Source: Polyangium sp. 15x6 (GTDB lineage: Bacteria; Myxococcota_A; Polyangia; Polyangiales; Polyangiaceae). Taken from it: DNA of 64,000 bases. Of the stretch, positions 45,794 to 54,622 are shown piece by piece. The notes under the pieces were generated by a model. The model was given only the letters and a program-made list of their open reading frames with translations. It was not told the origin of the DNA and made no database searches. The stretch covers positions 1-64,000 of the forward strand of contig NZ_JASBQE010000051.1 of NCBI RefSeq assembly GCF_029960785.1. Reading direction: 5' to 3'. Each line of letters starts with the position of its first letter. The stretch's first letter is position 1. Position numbers and translations under genes: made by a program.

Positions 45794-47045
45794 CACGCTC
45801 CCTCGGGCCGCTCAGGGGGACCGCGTCGTTCGCGTCGTTCACAGCGGGCGCGGCCGGGAACACGTGGTTGCGCAGCAGGGGGTAGTTCCAGGTCGCGAAG
45901 ACGACGAGGCGCGTGAGGGCCCAGGCGAGGCGGTCGTCCATGGCGGGCAAGAGGAGGAGCACGGCGACGCCGCCGGCGTTGAGGGCGGCGCTCGAACCGG
46001 AGACGAACAGGAAGCGCCCGGCCTGGCTGGCCCGCGGGCCGGCGGTGGCCTCGAAGGCCCACGCACGCGAGAGCGTGAAGGCCACGACCCCGCCCGCCAC
46101 GCAGCCCGCGCCCGTGGCGAGCGGCGGCGGCGCGCCGGTCCCGATCACGAGCACCTGCACCACCACGAAGTCGAGCGCCGTGGCAAGCGCGCTCACGGCG
46201 ATGGCGCGCGGCAACGCCCGGCGGTCGTCGCGTGGCAGCTTGCCACTGAGCGCGCGGACCAGGAAAGCGAGCCGCTGGAACGCGGTGGCGTGCGAGGTGA
46301 GCGCGATGAGGGTGACGCCTGCGGCCGCGATCCAGTGCGGCGGGCGCGGGTCCTCCGGCGAGACGATGGCCTCCAGGATGGGGCTCAGCGCGACCGAGAG
46401 GCCGAGCACGAGGATGCGCTCGGCGCGCTGCATGAAGCCCACGTCCTTCATGGTGGCGCCGAGCGCCTCGCCGCGGGCGCGCACGTAGGGGACGAAGAGC
46501 GAGCCGGTGAGCGCGAACAAGCAGGGCAAGAGCACCCAGCTCTCGCGGTAGTACCAGGCGAGGCCCACGAGCACGGCCGACTCGCAGTAACGATCGAGCA
46601 CCGAGTCGAGCGCAGCTCCGCTCGGCGAGGCCTGCCCGGTGGCGCGCGCGACCCGCCCGTCCAGGTAATCGAGCGCGCCCGCGCTGACGTAGAGCCACCC
46701 GCCGAGGGCGAAGCGCCCCGCCGCGATGGCGACCCCCGCGCCCGCCGCGAGGCCCACCGCCAGCGTGGTGATGGCGTTGGGAGGCACGCCGGCGGCGGCG
46801 AGCCCCTGCCAGAGCGGGCGCATCAGCCAGGCGAAGAAGTGGCGCGCGCGCGCGGTGGTGAGCCCGCCGAGCCCGCGGCCGTCGGCCTCCTCGTCGTGGA
46901 AGCGACCGAAGGCCAGGGTGCGCACCGCATAGGCGGCGATGCCGATCAGCACGTACGCGATGAGCAGCAGCGCAGGCGCGGCCGCCGTCCAGATGCGCTG
47001 GGCGGTCGAGAGGCTGCCGGTAAGCAAGTCGGAGAGCGGGTTCAT
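45777..47045 (-). CDS. CDP-alcohol phosphotransferase fused to a GtrA-like domain
   Basis: A 422-residue membrane enzyme. The first ~280 residues are a CDP-alcohol phosphatidyltransferase with the complete active-site motif D126-x2-D129-G-x2-A-R134-x8-G143-x3-D147-x3-D151. It transfers a phosphatidyl group from CDP-diacylglycerol to an alcohol. With inositol-phosphate synthase in the operon the acceptor is probably inositol phosphate. Residues about 290-400 form a GtrA-like four-helix module, which in other systems helps flip lipid-linked sugars. This fusion is uncommon. The ATG at 47045 overlaps the stop of the PAP2 gene (ATGA). Confidence 0.9.
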   Translation of the reverse strand: MNPLSDLLTGSLSTAQRIWTAAAPALLLIAYVLIGIAAYAVRTLAFGRFHDEEADGRGLGGLTTARARHFFAWLMRPLWQGLAAAGVPPNAITTLAVGLAAGAGVAIAAGRFALGGWLYVSAGALDYLDGRVARATGQASPSGAALDSVLDRYCESAVLVGLAWYYRESWVLLPCLFALTGSLFVPYVRARGEALGATMKDVGFMQRAERILVLGLSVALSPILEAIVSPEDPRPPHWIAAAGVTLIALTSHATAFQRLAFLVRALSGKLPRDDRRALPRAIAVSALATALDFVVVQVLVIGTGAPPPLATGAGCVAGGVVAFTLSRAWAFEATAGPRASQAGRFLFVSGSSAALNAGGVAVLLLLPAMDDRLAWALTRLVVFATWNYPLLRNHVFPAAPAVNDANDAVPLSGPRERDVSRA

Positions 47046-47971
47046 ACCGAGACCTCCGGGGAGGCGCCGCCCTTGCGCGGCGCCGGATCGAGCAGCGCGC
47101 GTTGCGCGAAGAGGACCGCGCGATGGGCGGCGAAGGCCACCGCGGCGCCGGCGAGGATGTCGAGGATGTAATGGTGCCGCAGGTACATGGCGGAGAACGC
47201 CATGACCGCGGCCCAGGCCATGGTGAACACGCGCAGACGGCCGCCGAGCGACCACGCGGCGAGCGCGGGCAGCACGGCATACCCCACGTGCAACGAGGGC
47301 ATGGCCCCGAACACGTTGGAGCTGCGGGCATAAAACGCGTGGAAGATGTGGACCCCGAACAGGGCGTCGAAGCGCGCCCCGCCGGCGGGATTCGAGGGCG
47401 CGTCGAGCACGGCCGGACCTGCGCCGTAAAGGTCGACGTACCAGGGCGGCGCCGCCGGCCAGACGATCCAGATGATCCAGCCGAGCAGGCTCGCGGCCGC
47501 GAAGCTCCACGAAAGCTGCTGCATGCGCTCCTGATCGCGGAAGTACAGATACGCCCCGACCGCGAAGACCTGGATCAAGTAGAGGAGGTAAACGACGCCG
47601 GTGAGCGCATCGAGCGCCGGGTGCGTCGCGTGCGCGACGATCTCCGAGATCGGCACCTTTCCCGCGCTCGTGCTCACGCCGAAGAGCGCGCGCTCGGCCT
47701 CGAGGAGATCGGCCACGTGGACCTCCCCGCGCAGGTGGATGAACAGGCGCAGGAAGTCGTAGGCGAGCCCCGTGAGCACGAACGGCGCGGCGATGGCCGC
47801 GAAGCGCCGCGCGCGCGGCCCGGTCCAGGCGAGGACCACGAACATGCCCACGAAAACGAAATGCTCGGGCCGGAGCCCCAGCGTCGTATGGATCACGAGG
47901 AGCAGGAGCGGGGCGCCTCCGAGGGACGCCCACGCCCACGTGCTCCCGTCGCCCGTCGGCCGCAGCTTCAT
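47042..47971 (-). CDS. PAP2-family membrane phosphatase / inositol phosphotransferase
   Basis: A 309-residue multi-span protein of the PAP2 superfamily. Motif 2 MPSLHVGYA (P-S-x-x-H) and motif 3 SAMYLRHHYILDILAG (S-x5-H-x3-D) are complete; motif 1 is degenerate. These motifs occur in lipid-phosphate phosphatases and in inositol-phosphoceramide synthases of the Aur1 type. In this operon it could dephosphorylate phosphatidylinositol phosphate or move phosphoinositol to a ceramide. ATG 47971 is used; GTG 47986 is an alternative. The start lies 28 bp or less from the stop of the synthase gene. Confidence 0.88.
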   Translation of the reverse strand: MKLRPTGDGSTWAWASLGGAPLLLLVIHTTLGLRPEHFVFVGMFVVLAWTGPRARRFAAIAAPFVLTGLAYDFLRLFIHLRGEVHVADLLEAERALFGVSTSAGKVPISEIVAHATHPALDALTGVVYLLYLIQVFAVGAYLYFRDQERMQQLSWSFAAASLLGWIIWIVWPAAPPWYVDLYGAGPAVLDAPSNPAGGARFDALFGVHIFHAFYARSSNVFGAMPSLHVGYAVLPALAAWSLGGRLRVFTMAWAAVMAFSAMYLRHHYILDILAGAAVAFAAHRAVLFAQRALLDPAPRKGGASPEVSV

Positions 47972-47999
47972 CGCTCGCCTCGCCACGTCGCCGATGAAA

Positions 48000-49316
48000 T
48001 CAGTCGTAGTACTCGTTGCCGAGGTGGGTGATGAGCTCCTCGCCGATCATCCACCGCAGCGTGTTCTTGAGCTTCATCGATTGGATGAAGAGGTCGTGCT
48101 CCGGATAGAGCTCCGGCGCCGTCATCGGGCTCTTGAAATAGAAGCTCAGCCACTCCTGCGTCCCGCGCATCGACGCGCGCGCCGCGAGGTCGAGCAAGAG
48201 CGCCAGATCGAGCACGATGGGCGCCGCGAGGATCGAGTCCCGACAGAGGAAGTTGACCTTGATCTGCATCGGGTAGCCGAGCCACCCGAAGATATCGAGG
48301 TTGTCCCAGCCCTCCTTGGCATCGCCGCGCGGCGGGTAAAACTCGATACGGACCTTGTGGTAGATCTGGCCATAAAGGTCCGGATAACGAGGGGGCTCGA
48401 GGATCTGCTCGAGCACGCCGAGCTTGGAGACCTCCTTCGTCTTGAAGCTGTTCGGGTCGTCGAGCACCTCGCCGTCGCGATTGCCGAGGATGTTGGTGGA
48501 GAACCACCCCTGCAATCCCAAGCTGCGGGCCTTGAGCCCCGGGGCGAGGATGGTCTTCATCAGGGTTTGTCCCGTCTTGAAATCCTTGCCCGCGATGGGC
48601 ACGCCCATCTCGCGCGCGAGCTGCCAGGCGGCGGGGAAATCGACGCAGAGGTTCGGCGCCCCGTTGGCGAAGGGGACCCGCTCCTTGAGGCAGGCCCAGG
48701 CATAGATCTGGGAGCTCGAAATGCTCGGATCGTCCGCGGCGAGGCCCGCCTCGAACGCCGCAATGCTCTGGTGCACCGCGCCGGGGGCGATGAAGACCTC
48801 CGTGCTGCCGCACCAGATCGCCACGGCGCGCTCGGCCCCATGGCGTCGAATGAACCCGCGGATGTCTTCGCGGACCTCTTCGACCATCTCCGCCTTGGAC
48901 CGGGCCGCCTTGACGTGCGTGCCGTGGAGGCGGCGCACGTACTCCGGATAGAAGGCGCCGCGCATGGGCTCGATCTGCGCGAGCTCCGCGGCGACTGCGT
49001 CGATGTGCCGCGCCTCGAGCACTTCCGCGTGTCGCGCGACCTCGAGCGCATTGTCGGGGAAGATGTCCCAGGCACCGAACACGAGGTCGTCGAGCGACGC
49101 CAAGGGGACGGCCTCGCGGACGAGCGGGGAGCGGTTCTCGGTGCGCTTGCCGAGGCGAATGGTGCCCATTTGCGTGAGCGAGCCGATCGGCTTTTCGAGC
49201 CCCTTGCGGGCGAGCAGCACACCGGCGATGAAGGTGGTGGCCACGGCGCCGAGGCCGGGAAGCAATACGGCGAGCTTGCCGGTGGCGGGGCGAATCGTTT
49301 GCGGGCGTTCTCTCAC
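48000..49316 (-). CDS. ino1: Myo-inositol-1-phosphate synthase
   Basis: A 438-residue cytoplasmic NAD-dependent enzyme that turns glucose 6-phosphate into inositol 1-phosphate, the first step to inositol lipids. The NAD-binding GLGAVATT loop lies near the N-terminus, and the family blocks KDFKTGQT, LGNRDGEVLDD and SFKTKEVSK are all present. The frame is open further upstream, but GTG 49316 has GAGGAG five bases before it and fits the usual N-terminus. First gene of a four-gene operon. The 282 bp upstream hold no gene. Confidence 0.95.
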   Translation of the reverse strand: MRERPQTIRPATGKLAVLLPGLGAVATTFIAGVLLARKGLEKPIGSLTQMGTIRLGKRTENRSPLVREAVPLASLDDLVFGAWDIFPDNALEVARHAEVLEARHIDAVAAELAQIEPMRGAFYPEYVRRLHGTHVKAARSKAEMVEEVREDIRGFIRRHGAERAVAIWCGSTEVFIAPGAVHQSIAAFEAGLAADDPSISSSQIYAWACLKERVPFANGAPNLCVDFPAAWQLAREMGVPIAGKDFKTGQTLMKTILAPGLKARSLGLQGWFSTNILGNRDGEVLDDPNSFKTKEVSKLGVLEQILEPPRYPDLYGQIYHKVRIEFYPPRGDAKEGWDNLDIFGWLGYPMQIKVNFLCRDSILAAPIVLDLALLLDLAARASMRGTQEWLSFYFKSPMTAPELYPEHDLFIQSMKLKNTLRWMIGEELITHLGNEYYD

Positions 49317-49598
49317 GGCTCTCCTCGATCCTTGGCAGCGGCGCAGCCAGGCACGTTCGATTTCATGGGGGTGGTCCGGCGAGGTTCTCGGCGCGCAAGA
49401 TGCACGCGCGACCGGCGCCCAGGGACTTCGATCCGACGAGCCGTCCGATCCCTCCGACGAGCCCATGCATTTGGACCACGAACCAGCGGGCAGAGTGGAT
49501 GACCTTCAGGGCGCTTGCTCGACATGTGGGTCGCCTCGTCCGTCTCCCCCTGCCACCTCCTTGCCCGCTCCGCGCCCAACCCTTCGCCCAAAGCCGCG

Positions 49599-50795
49599 TC
49601 AGTTTCCTGCCATGCGTTGCGCGTCGGCGCGATGCGCTCCCTTGGGCCGCGTGGCGAGGTATTGCTTGGCGACGGCGACGGCCTCGGCGGTACGGCCGGC
49701 GCGCTGGAGCGCGACGGCTCGCAGATAATCCGCCTCATCGGCCCGCGCATCCGCCGGGTACGTCGAGACGAACCGCTCGAACTTCTCGGCGCCGTCGGCG
49801 TAATCGCCCCGACGAAGTGAATCCATCGCGTCGGCAAACGCGCGCGACGCGGCCGATGGGACACGCGCGGGCGGCGGAGGCACGAAGGTGGGCGCGGAAG
49901 GCGGCGTCGCAGCCTCGGGGCTCTCTTCCGAGGCGGATTCGCTCACGGCTTCCGGGGAGCGCTCGTTCGTCCACCCGTTTCCGCGCACGACCGCGGCGCG
50001 CGACGACGTTTTTTCTTTTGCAGGCGCGCTCGGGACGACCGCGGACGACGTGGTGTCCGGCGCGGCCTTCTCCACGGGTTTTTCCTTTTCGAACGCCTCG
50101 TCCGTCGCCCGCCAGGATCCACCCGCGGGAATCACCGCCGTGAATCCCGCATACTGGACCTCGGCCGTGCCTTGCTCCACGGCCACGCTGCGGATCCGGC
50201 CTTCCTTTGCCTCGACCCGAAATGCGGTCGCGCGGACCTCGATTTGCGCGTCTTTCGTGCGCACGACGAACCGCTCCCCCGCGCCGAGCTGGTTGCGCGC
50301 CACGTCGAGCGCGCCGTCCTCGAGGATCACCTCGTCGAGGCCCGCGCTTCGATTGCGCGTGAAGCGTGCGTCGTCCGATGGGCGCAACTGCGGCTCGGAC
50401 GCGCCTCGAAGGCGCGGCGGCGCGCTCATGTGCTGCGCGACTTCGATCCGGCTCGTCGCGGCGCTCCACTTCCCACCGAAAAAGCCGAGCGCCACCGCGA
50501 TGGTCAGCGTCGCCGCCGCGAGCAGGAGCCGCGCCTTCTCGAACGAGGCACCCGGGGTCGGGAGCGCCGTCGCGCGCTCGAGGAGGCCCACGCGCGCCCG
50601 CTGGTGCGAAAGCGGCGTCGCCCGCTCGCGTGGCGCGCGCACGGCATCTCCGATTCGATGGAGATCGCGCGCGAGGCTCGTGCACACGGCGCAGCCTTTG
50701 AGATGGCGCTCCATCGACGCCGCCTCCTGCGGACCGAGCCGCCCGTCACGCAGGGCCTCCACGAGATTCATCCACGGGCAGCCCGTAGACGTCAT
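49599..50795 (-). CDS. Anti-sigma factor with zinc finger, FecR-like and TPR domains
   Basis: A 398-residue membrane protein. The N-terminal zf-HC2 motif H-x3-C-x2-C (HLKGCAVC) binds zinc in anti-sigma factors. One membrane helix about 90-110 (LLLAAATLTIAVALGFFGGKW region) precedes a FecR-like periplasmic domain about 150-235, a long Pro/Ala/Ser linker, and TPR repeats at the end. Its ATG overlaps the sigma factor's stop (ATGA), so the two are made together. It should hold the ECF sigma factor at the membrane until a signal, possibly sensed with the exported protein of the same operon, releases it. Confidence 0.88.
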   Translation of the reverse strand: MTSTGCPWMNLVEALRDGRLGPQEAASMERHLKGCAVCTSLARDLHRIGDAVRAPRERATPLSHQRARVGLLERATALPTPGASFEKARLLLAAATLTIAVALGFFGGKWSAATSRIEVAQHMSAPPRLRGASEPQLRPSDDARFTRNRSAGLDEVILEDGALDVARNQLGAGERFVVRTKDAQIEVRATAFRVEAKEGRIRSVAVEQGTAEVQYAGFTAVIPAGGSWRATDEAFEKEKPVEKAAPDTTSSAVVPSAPAKEKTSSRAAVVRGNGWTNERSPEAVSESASEESPEAATPPSAPTFVPPPPARVPSAASRAFADAMDSLRRGDYADGAEKFERFVSTYPADARADEADYLRAVALQRAGRTAEAVAVAKQYLATRPKGAHRADAQRMAGN

Positions 50796-51373
50796 CGCAT
50801 CCCCCTTTCCAGCGTTCGCCGAAGCTCGGCCCGCGCCTCGTGCAGGCGCCGCCAGACCGTGCCGACCGGCGTGCCCAGGATCCGCGCCACCTCGGGACCG
50901 GACATGCCATTGTATTCGACCATCACCAGCACGATCCGCTTCTCGTCGGAGAGGCGCGCGATGGCCGCCTGCAGGAGCGCCTCCTCCTCGGCCTGGTTCA
51001 CGTGCTCCTCCGGGCTCGGCCGGGACGCCGTGGGGGCCGCGCAAAACGTATCGTAGAGCGCGCGCAGCCGCGCGAACGTGCGCTTGCGCCGCCGGAGGAG
51101 CTGCACGGCGATGCCCATCAAAAAGGGCAATGCCGAGGCACGCCCGTCGAACGAGGCGGCCGCGCGGGTCGCCGTGAGAAACGTCTCCTGCACGAGATCG
51201 TCGACATCCGAGGCGTTTGGCGCGGCACGCAGGAGGAACTGGCGCACGGGTTCGTGGTAACGATCGAAGAGAATGCCCAGCGGCCCGAGCTCGCCCTGGG
51301 CGATCGCAACGAGCAGCTCCGCGTCGCTGAGAGCGGGGGCATTCGACAAACGCTTGGGGGCGAGCGTCGTCAT
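50792..51373 (-). CDS. ECF-family RNA polymerase sigma factor
   Basis: A 193-residue ECF sigma factor. Region 2 includes DVDDLVQETFLTATR (polymerase and -10 recognition); region 4 ends in GMSGPEVARILGTPVGTVWRRL, the -35-binding helix-turn-helix. The frame is open far upstream but only ATG 51373 fits the fold. It overlaps the stop of the preceding gene and is itself overlapped by the anti-sigma start, so three proteins are coupled. Confidence 0.93.
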   Translation of the reverse strand: MTTLAPKRLSNAPALSDAELLVAIAQGELGPLGILFDRYHEPVRQFLLRAAPNASDVDDLVQETFLTATRAAASFDGRASALPFLMGIAVQLLRRRKRTFARLRALYDTFCAAPTASRPSPEEHVNQAEEEALLQAAIARLSDEKRIVLVMVEYNGMSGPEVARILGTPVGTVWRRLHEARAELRRTLERGMR

Positions 51374-52257
51374 GGAATCGCCACCTCGAGCCCGACCCCG
51401 AGGCCGACCGTGTAGCCCGGGAAAGGCACCGACGCCCACGCCCGCCCGCTCGGCGCGACTTCGCCGTCGACGGCGATCACGGCACGGAACGCGCCGGTGA
51501 TCGGCACGACGACCTGGGCCTCCAGGCCGAGCCGGAAATAGACACGCGTATCCTGGTCGAACTTCTTGTCGCCTTCGAGCTCCTCCTCCGGCACCACGCT
51601 CGACACCACCGCGAGGGAAGGCCGGAGCGCGGGCCTGAGCTCGACGGATCCCACGGTGAAAGTGCGAAATGCCGAGGCGCCGATGCATAACTCCGCCGTC
51701 TGCGGCAGCCCCTCGACCAATGGCATCGAAAAACCATCTTGACGGATCCAAACACCACCCCCCCACGACCGGAAGGGCACCGCTGCCGAGAGGGTCAGCC
51801 CGCCCCAGATCCGGTGCGCCGGCCCCGCGTACCGTGGCCCGACGGCGGCGCTCAAGAGCACACGCGGCTCACGCGGCTGCGGATCCTTCTGCGACGTGGG
51901 AGGTGTCTCGGGGCTCGGAGGAAGCGGCTTGGCGAGGAGCGCCTCGCCGAGCGGCCCGACGTCGTCCGGCGACTCGACCTCGCGCGTGACGGCATGCCCG
52001 TCCGCGTCGACCACGGTGACCTGCGCCACGTCCACGCCGACGACCAGATCGACCTCGCCGCCCACGCAGCTCCAGGGCTGCCCCGGTTCGCCGGTCGCCG
52101 CGACCAGGTCCTCGACCGCGCGTCGCCATGCCTCGGGCTGGGCAGAGACGTTTGCCCCGACGCGCGCCGGCGCACATGGCTGCGGGGGCGCCGCGCTCGC
52201 CGCGGTGGGGAGCATCGCCGAGAGGCTCAGGCCGAGAAACGTCGTGCGCAACGTCAA
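51370..52257 (-). CDS. Exported protein, probable outer-membrane beta-barrel
   Basis: A 295-residue protein with a cleavable signal (LGLSLSAMLPTAASA). A ~100-residue N-terminal domain with two cysteines is followed by about 150 residues of alternating strands (LSAAVGPRYAGPAHRIWGGL, GVGLEVAIP at the end) that look like an outer-membrane barrel. Start appears to be TTG 52257, with GGAG ten bases away; no ATG fits the signal peptide. Its position ahead of the sigma and anti-sigma genes suggests an envelope component monitored by them. Function unknown. Confidence 0.75.
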   Translation of the reverse strand: MTLRTTFLGLSLSAMLPTAASAAPPQPCAPARVGANVSAQPEAWRRAVEDLVAATGEPGQPWSCVGGEVDLVVGVDVAQVTVVDADGHAVTREVESPDDVGPLGEALLAKPLPPSPETPPTSQKDPQPREPRVLLSAAVGPRYAGPAHRIWGGLTLSAAVPFRSWGGGVWIRQDGFSMPLVEGLPQTAELCIGASAFRTFTVGSVELRPALRPSLAVVSSVVPEEELEGDKKFDQDTRVYFRLGLEAQVVVPITGAFRAVIAVDGEVAPSGRAWASVPFPGYTVGLGVGLEVAIP

Positions 52258-52451
52258 GAAGTCAGGACTCCACCCCTCCTTGCCCGCTCGCCGGCGGACC
52301 CTTCGGAGAAAAATTGCACGGGCGTGGGAGCCGGGTCAAGCGAGGTCCCCTCCCATACACATTGGAAAAACCGAGGCATTCGTGTCCCGGCCCTCTCGCG
52401 GGCCGGCCGATCCATGGCTGCATACATGTAGGGAATGGTGTAGACCCGTGC

Positions 52452-53546
52452 ATGCCTGCTGTTTGCCCCCGCGTCCTCGCGACCATTGCCCTGGGCGCCC
52501 TGTTCCCTTCGCTCGGCTGCTCGTCGGCTTTGCCGAATCCCCGCCCGGACGTCGAAACGACCGACGCCCCCCGCCCCGCGCCTCGCTGGGGGCTCGTCAT
52601 TCACGGAGGCGCGGGCGTCCTCGATCGCGCCTCGCTCTCCCCCGAGCGCGAGGCCGAAATGCGCGCGGTCCTCGCGGCGTCGCTCGAGGCGGGGCACGGG
52701 CTCCTCGCGAAGGGGGGCAGCAGCCTGGATGCAGTCACGGCGGCCATCCGCATCCTCGAGGATTCACCTCTCTTCAATGCTGGCAAGGGCGCGGTCTTCA
52801 CGCACGAGGGCACGAACGAGCTCGACGCGGCCCTCATGAACGGCCACACGCGCGAAGCGGGCGCGGTGGCCGGGCTGCGCCACGTGCGAAACCCGATCGC
52901 GCTCGCGCGAGCCGTGATGGGAAAATCGCCGCACGTGATGATGATTGGCGAGGGCGCCGAGCGCTTCGCCGAGCAAGAGGGGCTCGCGCTCGTGCCGGAG
53001 AGTTATTTCTACACGGAGGAGCGATGGCAGGCGCTCCAGCGCGCCCTCGCGGCGGAGAAAAAGGCGCCTCCGCCTCCGCCGCAGGGCAAACCGCAGAGCT
53101 TCTGGGAGAGCCCCGCCGGGCGTGAATACAAATTCGGCACGGTCGGCGCGGTGGCGCTCGATCAGGCGGGCCACCTCGCAGCGGGGACGTCGACGGGCGG
53201 GATGACGAACAAGCGATTCGGGCGCGTCGGGGATTCACCGATCATCGGGGCGGGGACGTACGCGGACGAAGGCTGCGCGGTGTCGGCGACGGGGCACGGG
53301 GAATACTTCATCCGGTACACGGTGGCCCGCGACGTGTGCGCGCGGGTCGAATATTCGGGAATGGGGCTCGGGGCGGCGGCGGATCGGGTGGTGATGGACA
53401 TCCTGGTGAAGGCCGGGGGCGAGGGAGGCATCATCGCCATGGACGCGCAGGGAAACGTGGCCATGCCGTTCAATTCGAAGGGGATGTACCGCGGATACAT
53501 GGGGGCGGACGGGGTCGCGTCGGTGGCGATCTTCCGGGATCGGTGA
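52452..53546 (+). CDS. Isoaspartyl peptidase / type III asparaginase, lipoprotein form
   Basis: A 364-residue Ntn-hydrolase of the T2 family. The N-terminal IHGGAG block, the GAVxxLDxxGHLAAGTSTGG region and the autocleavage site in KFGTVGAVALD are visible; the nucleophile is Thr230, exposed when the chain cuts itself before it. It hydrolyses beta-aspartyl peptides or asparagine. Unlike the usual cytoplasmic enzymes this one has a signal peptide with a lipobox (PSLGC), so it should be periplasmic. Divergent from the exported-protein operon; the 194 bp between hold no clear site. Confidence 0.9.
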   Translation: MPAVCPRVLATIALGALFPSLGCSSALPNPRPDVETTDAPRPAPRWGLVIHGGAGVLDRASLSPEREAEMRAVLAASLEAGHGLLAKGGSSLDAVTAAIRILEDSPLFNAGKGAVFTHEGTNELDAALMNGHTREAGAVAGLRHVRNPIALARAVMGKSPHVMMIGEGAERFAEQEGLALVPESYFYTEERWQALQRALAAEKKAPPPPPQGKPQSFWESPAGREYKFGTVGAVALDQAGHLAAGTSTGGMTNKRFGRVGDSPIIGAGTYADEGCAVSATGHGEYFIRYTVARDVCARVEYSGMGLGAAADRVVMDILVKAGGEGGIIAMDAQGNVAMPFNSKGMYRGYMGADGVASVAIFRDR

Positions 53547-53635
53547 GGTGCGGGCGAAACGTCGCGCCGAGCACCCTCGGTCGCCAGGTGCAGACGCCGC
53601 GTGACGGCTCGTGATTCGTGCCTAGACTTCTCCCC

Positions 53636-54619
53636 ATGAGGCTCGTCGGACAGATCCACGTGACGCTCCGGGGCGAGGTCATCCATCGGGAGCCGAGCAT
53701 CTGGGAGAAAATCAAGCAACGGCTCGGCGGCTCGCCGGACCTCGCCACGGACCGCGTACGCGTGGCGTTCGAGGCGAGCTCGCTCGTCGACGCGATCAAG
53801 CGCGCGCTCGTGAGCCTGGGGTTCGACAACGCCGTGTCGCTCGTGGTCGACGATACCGTCGTTTTCCAGGACACGGACAGCAAAGCAGGAGATTTGCCGG
53901 ATCTCATGATCGCGATGTCGGAACACACATCGCTGTTCGGCAGTGGATTCCGCGAGCTCCGGCTGGCGCTCGAGCACGAGGAGGCGGGCTTGCACCTGCT
54001 CGTGGAGACACGAGCGTTCACCGAGCACCACGCGGGAGAGCCTTCGGCGTACGTCTCGATTGGCGGGCGCATCCAGGAGCTCGAACCCAGGCGCGGCGAG
54101 TCCGCGGAGGAATACCGAAATCGTGTCGCGCCGCTCGTCACGGACAGCACGCGCCTGGAAAGCGCGCGGCTCCAGTTCGAATCGTTCGTCACGCGCCTCG
54201 AAGGCGCCTTGCGGGCCACGATGCCCGAGGCGATCATCTCGCAAAAGCGCGCCGAGGCGCTCGTCGTGCGGCCGTCGCGCGAGCCGGAGCAGGAGGCGAA
54301 GCTCGAACCGTCGAACCCTGCCTACGACCCTTACGCCCGGTATTACCCGAGCCCGATGGGGATGATGCTCGACGTCATGCTGATCTCGTCGTTCATGCAC
54401 ATGATGCACGCGCCGATGATCCACGTGGTGAACCCGTCCGGAGCGCACGTCGGGTCTGCCGCGGACGTCTCGCAAAACCCTGGGCTCGCGGAGGCCAATT
54501 CCACGGATACGGGCGACGGCGGGGACGTTGGCCACGATGACGCCGGAGGCGACGATTTCGGGGGCGGCGACTTCGGGGGCGGCGACTTCGGAGGCGACGA
54601 CTTCGGCGGGTTCGACTGA
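53636..54619 (+). CDS. Unrecognised protein with acidic Gly-rich tail
   Basis: A 327-residue protein I cannot name. Residues 1-190 are mixed alpha/beta. A Met-rich hydrophobic stretch (GMMLDVMLISSFMHMMH, about 245-262) could be one membrane helix. The C-terminus is a low-complexity Gly/Asp/Phe tail (repeats of GGGDF), a feature of some DUF1517-like membrane proteins. GTG 53618 is an alternative start. It converges on the ATP-grasp gene with 3 bp between stops. Confidence 0.75.
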   Translation: MRLVGQIHVTLRGEVIHREPSIWEKIKQRLGGSPDLATDRVRVAFEASSLVDAIKRALVSLGFDNAVSLVVDDTVVFQDTDSKAGDLPDLMIAMSEHTSLFGSGFRELRLALEHEEAGLHLLVETRAFTEHHAGEPSAYVSIGGRIQELEPRRGESAEEYRNRVAPLVTDSTRLESARLQFESFVTRLEGALRATMPEAIISQKRAEALVVRPSREPEQEAKLEPSNPAYDPYARYYPSPMGMMLDVMLISSFMHMMHAPMIHVVNPSGAHVGSAADVSQNPGLAEANSTDTGDGGDVGHDDAGGDDFGGGDFGGGDFGGDDFGGFD

Positions 54620-54622
54620 TTC

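Noticed and set aside
49330-49360. GG-N10-GC pattern upstream of the inositol synthase gene on the - strand
   Set aside because: The -24 block (TGGCTGC) and -12 block match the sigma-54 consensus poorly, no activator site is near, and GG-N10-GC alone is frequent by chance in GC-rich DNA.
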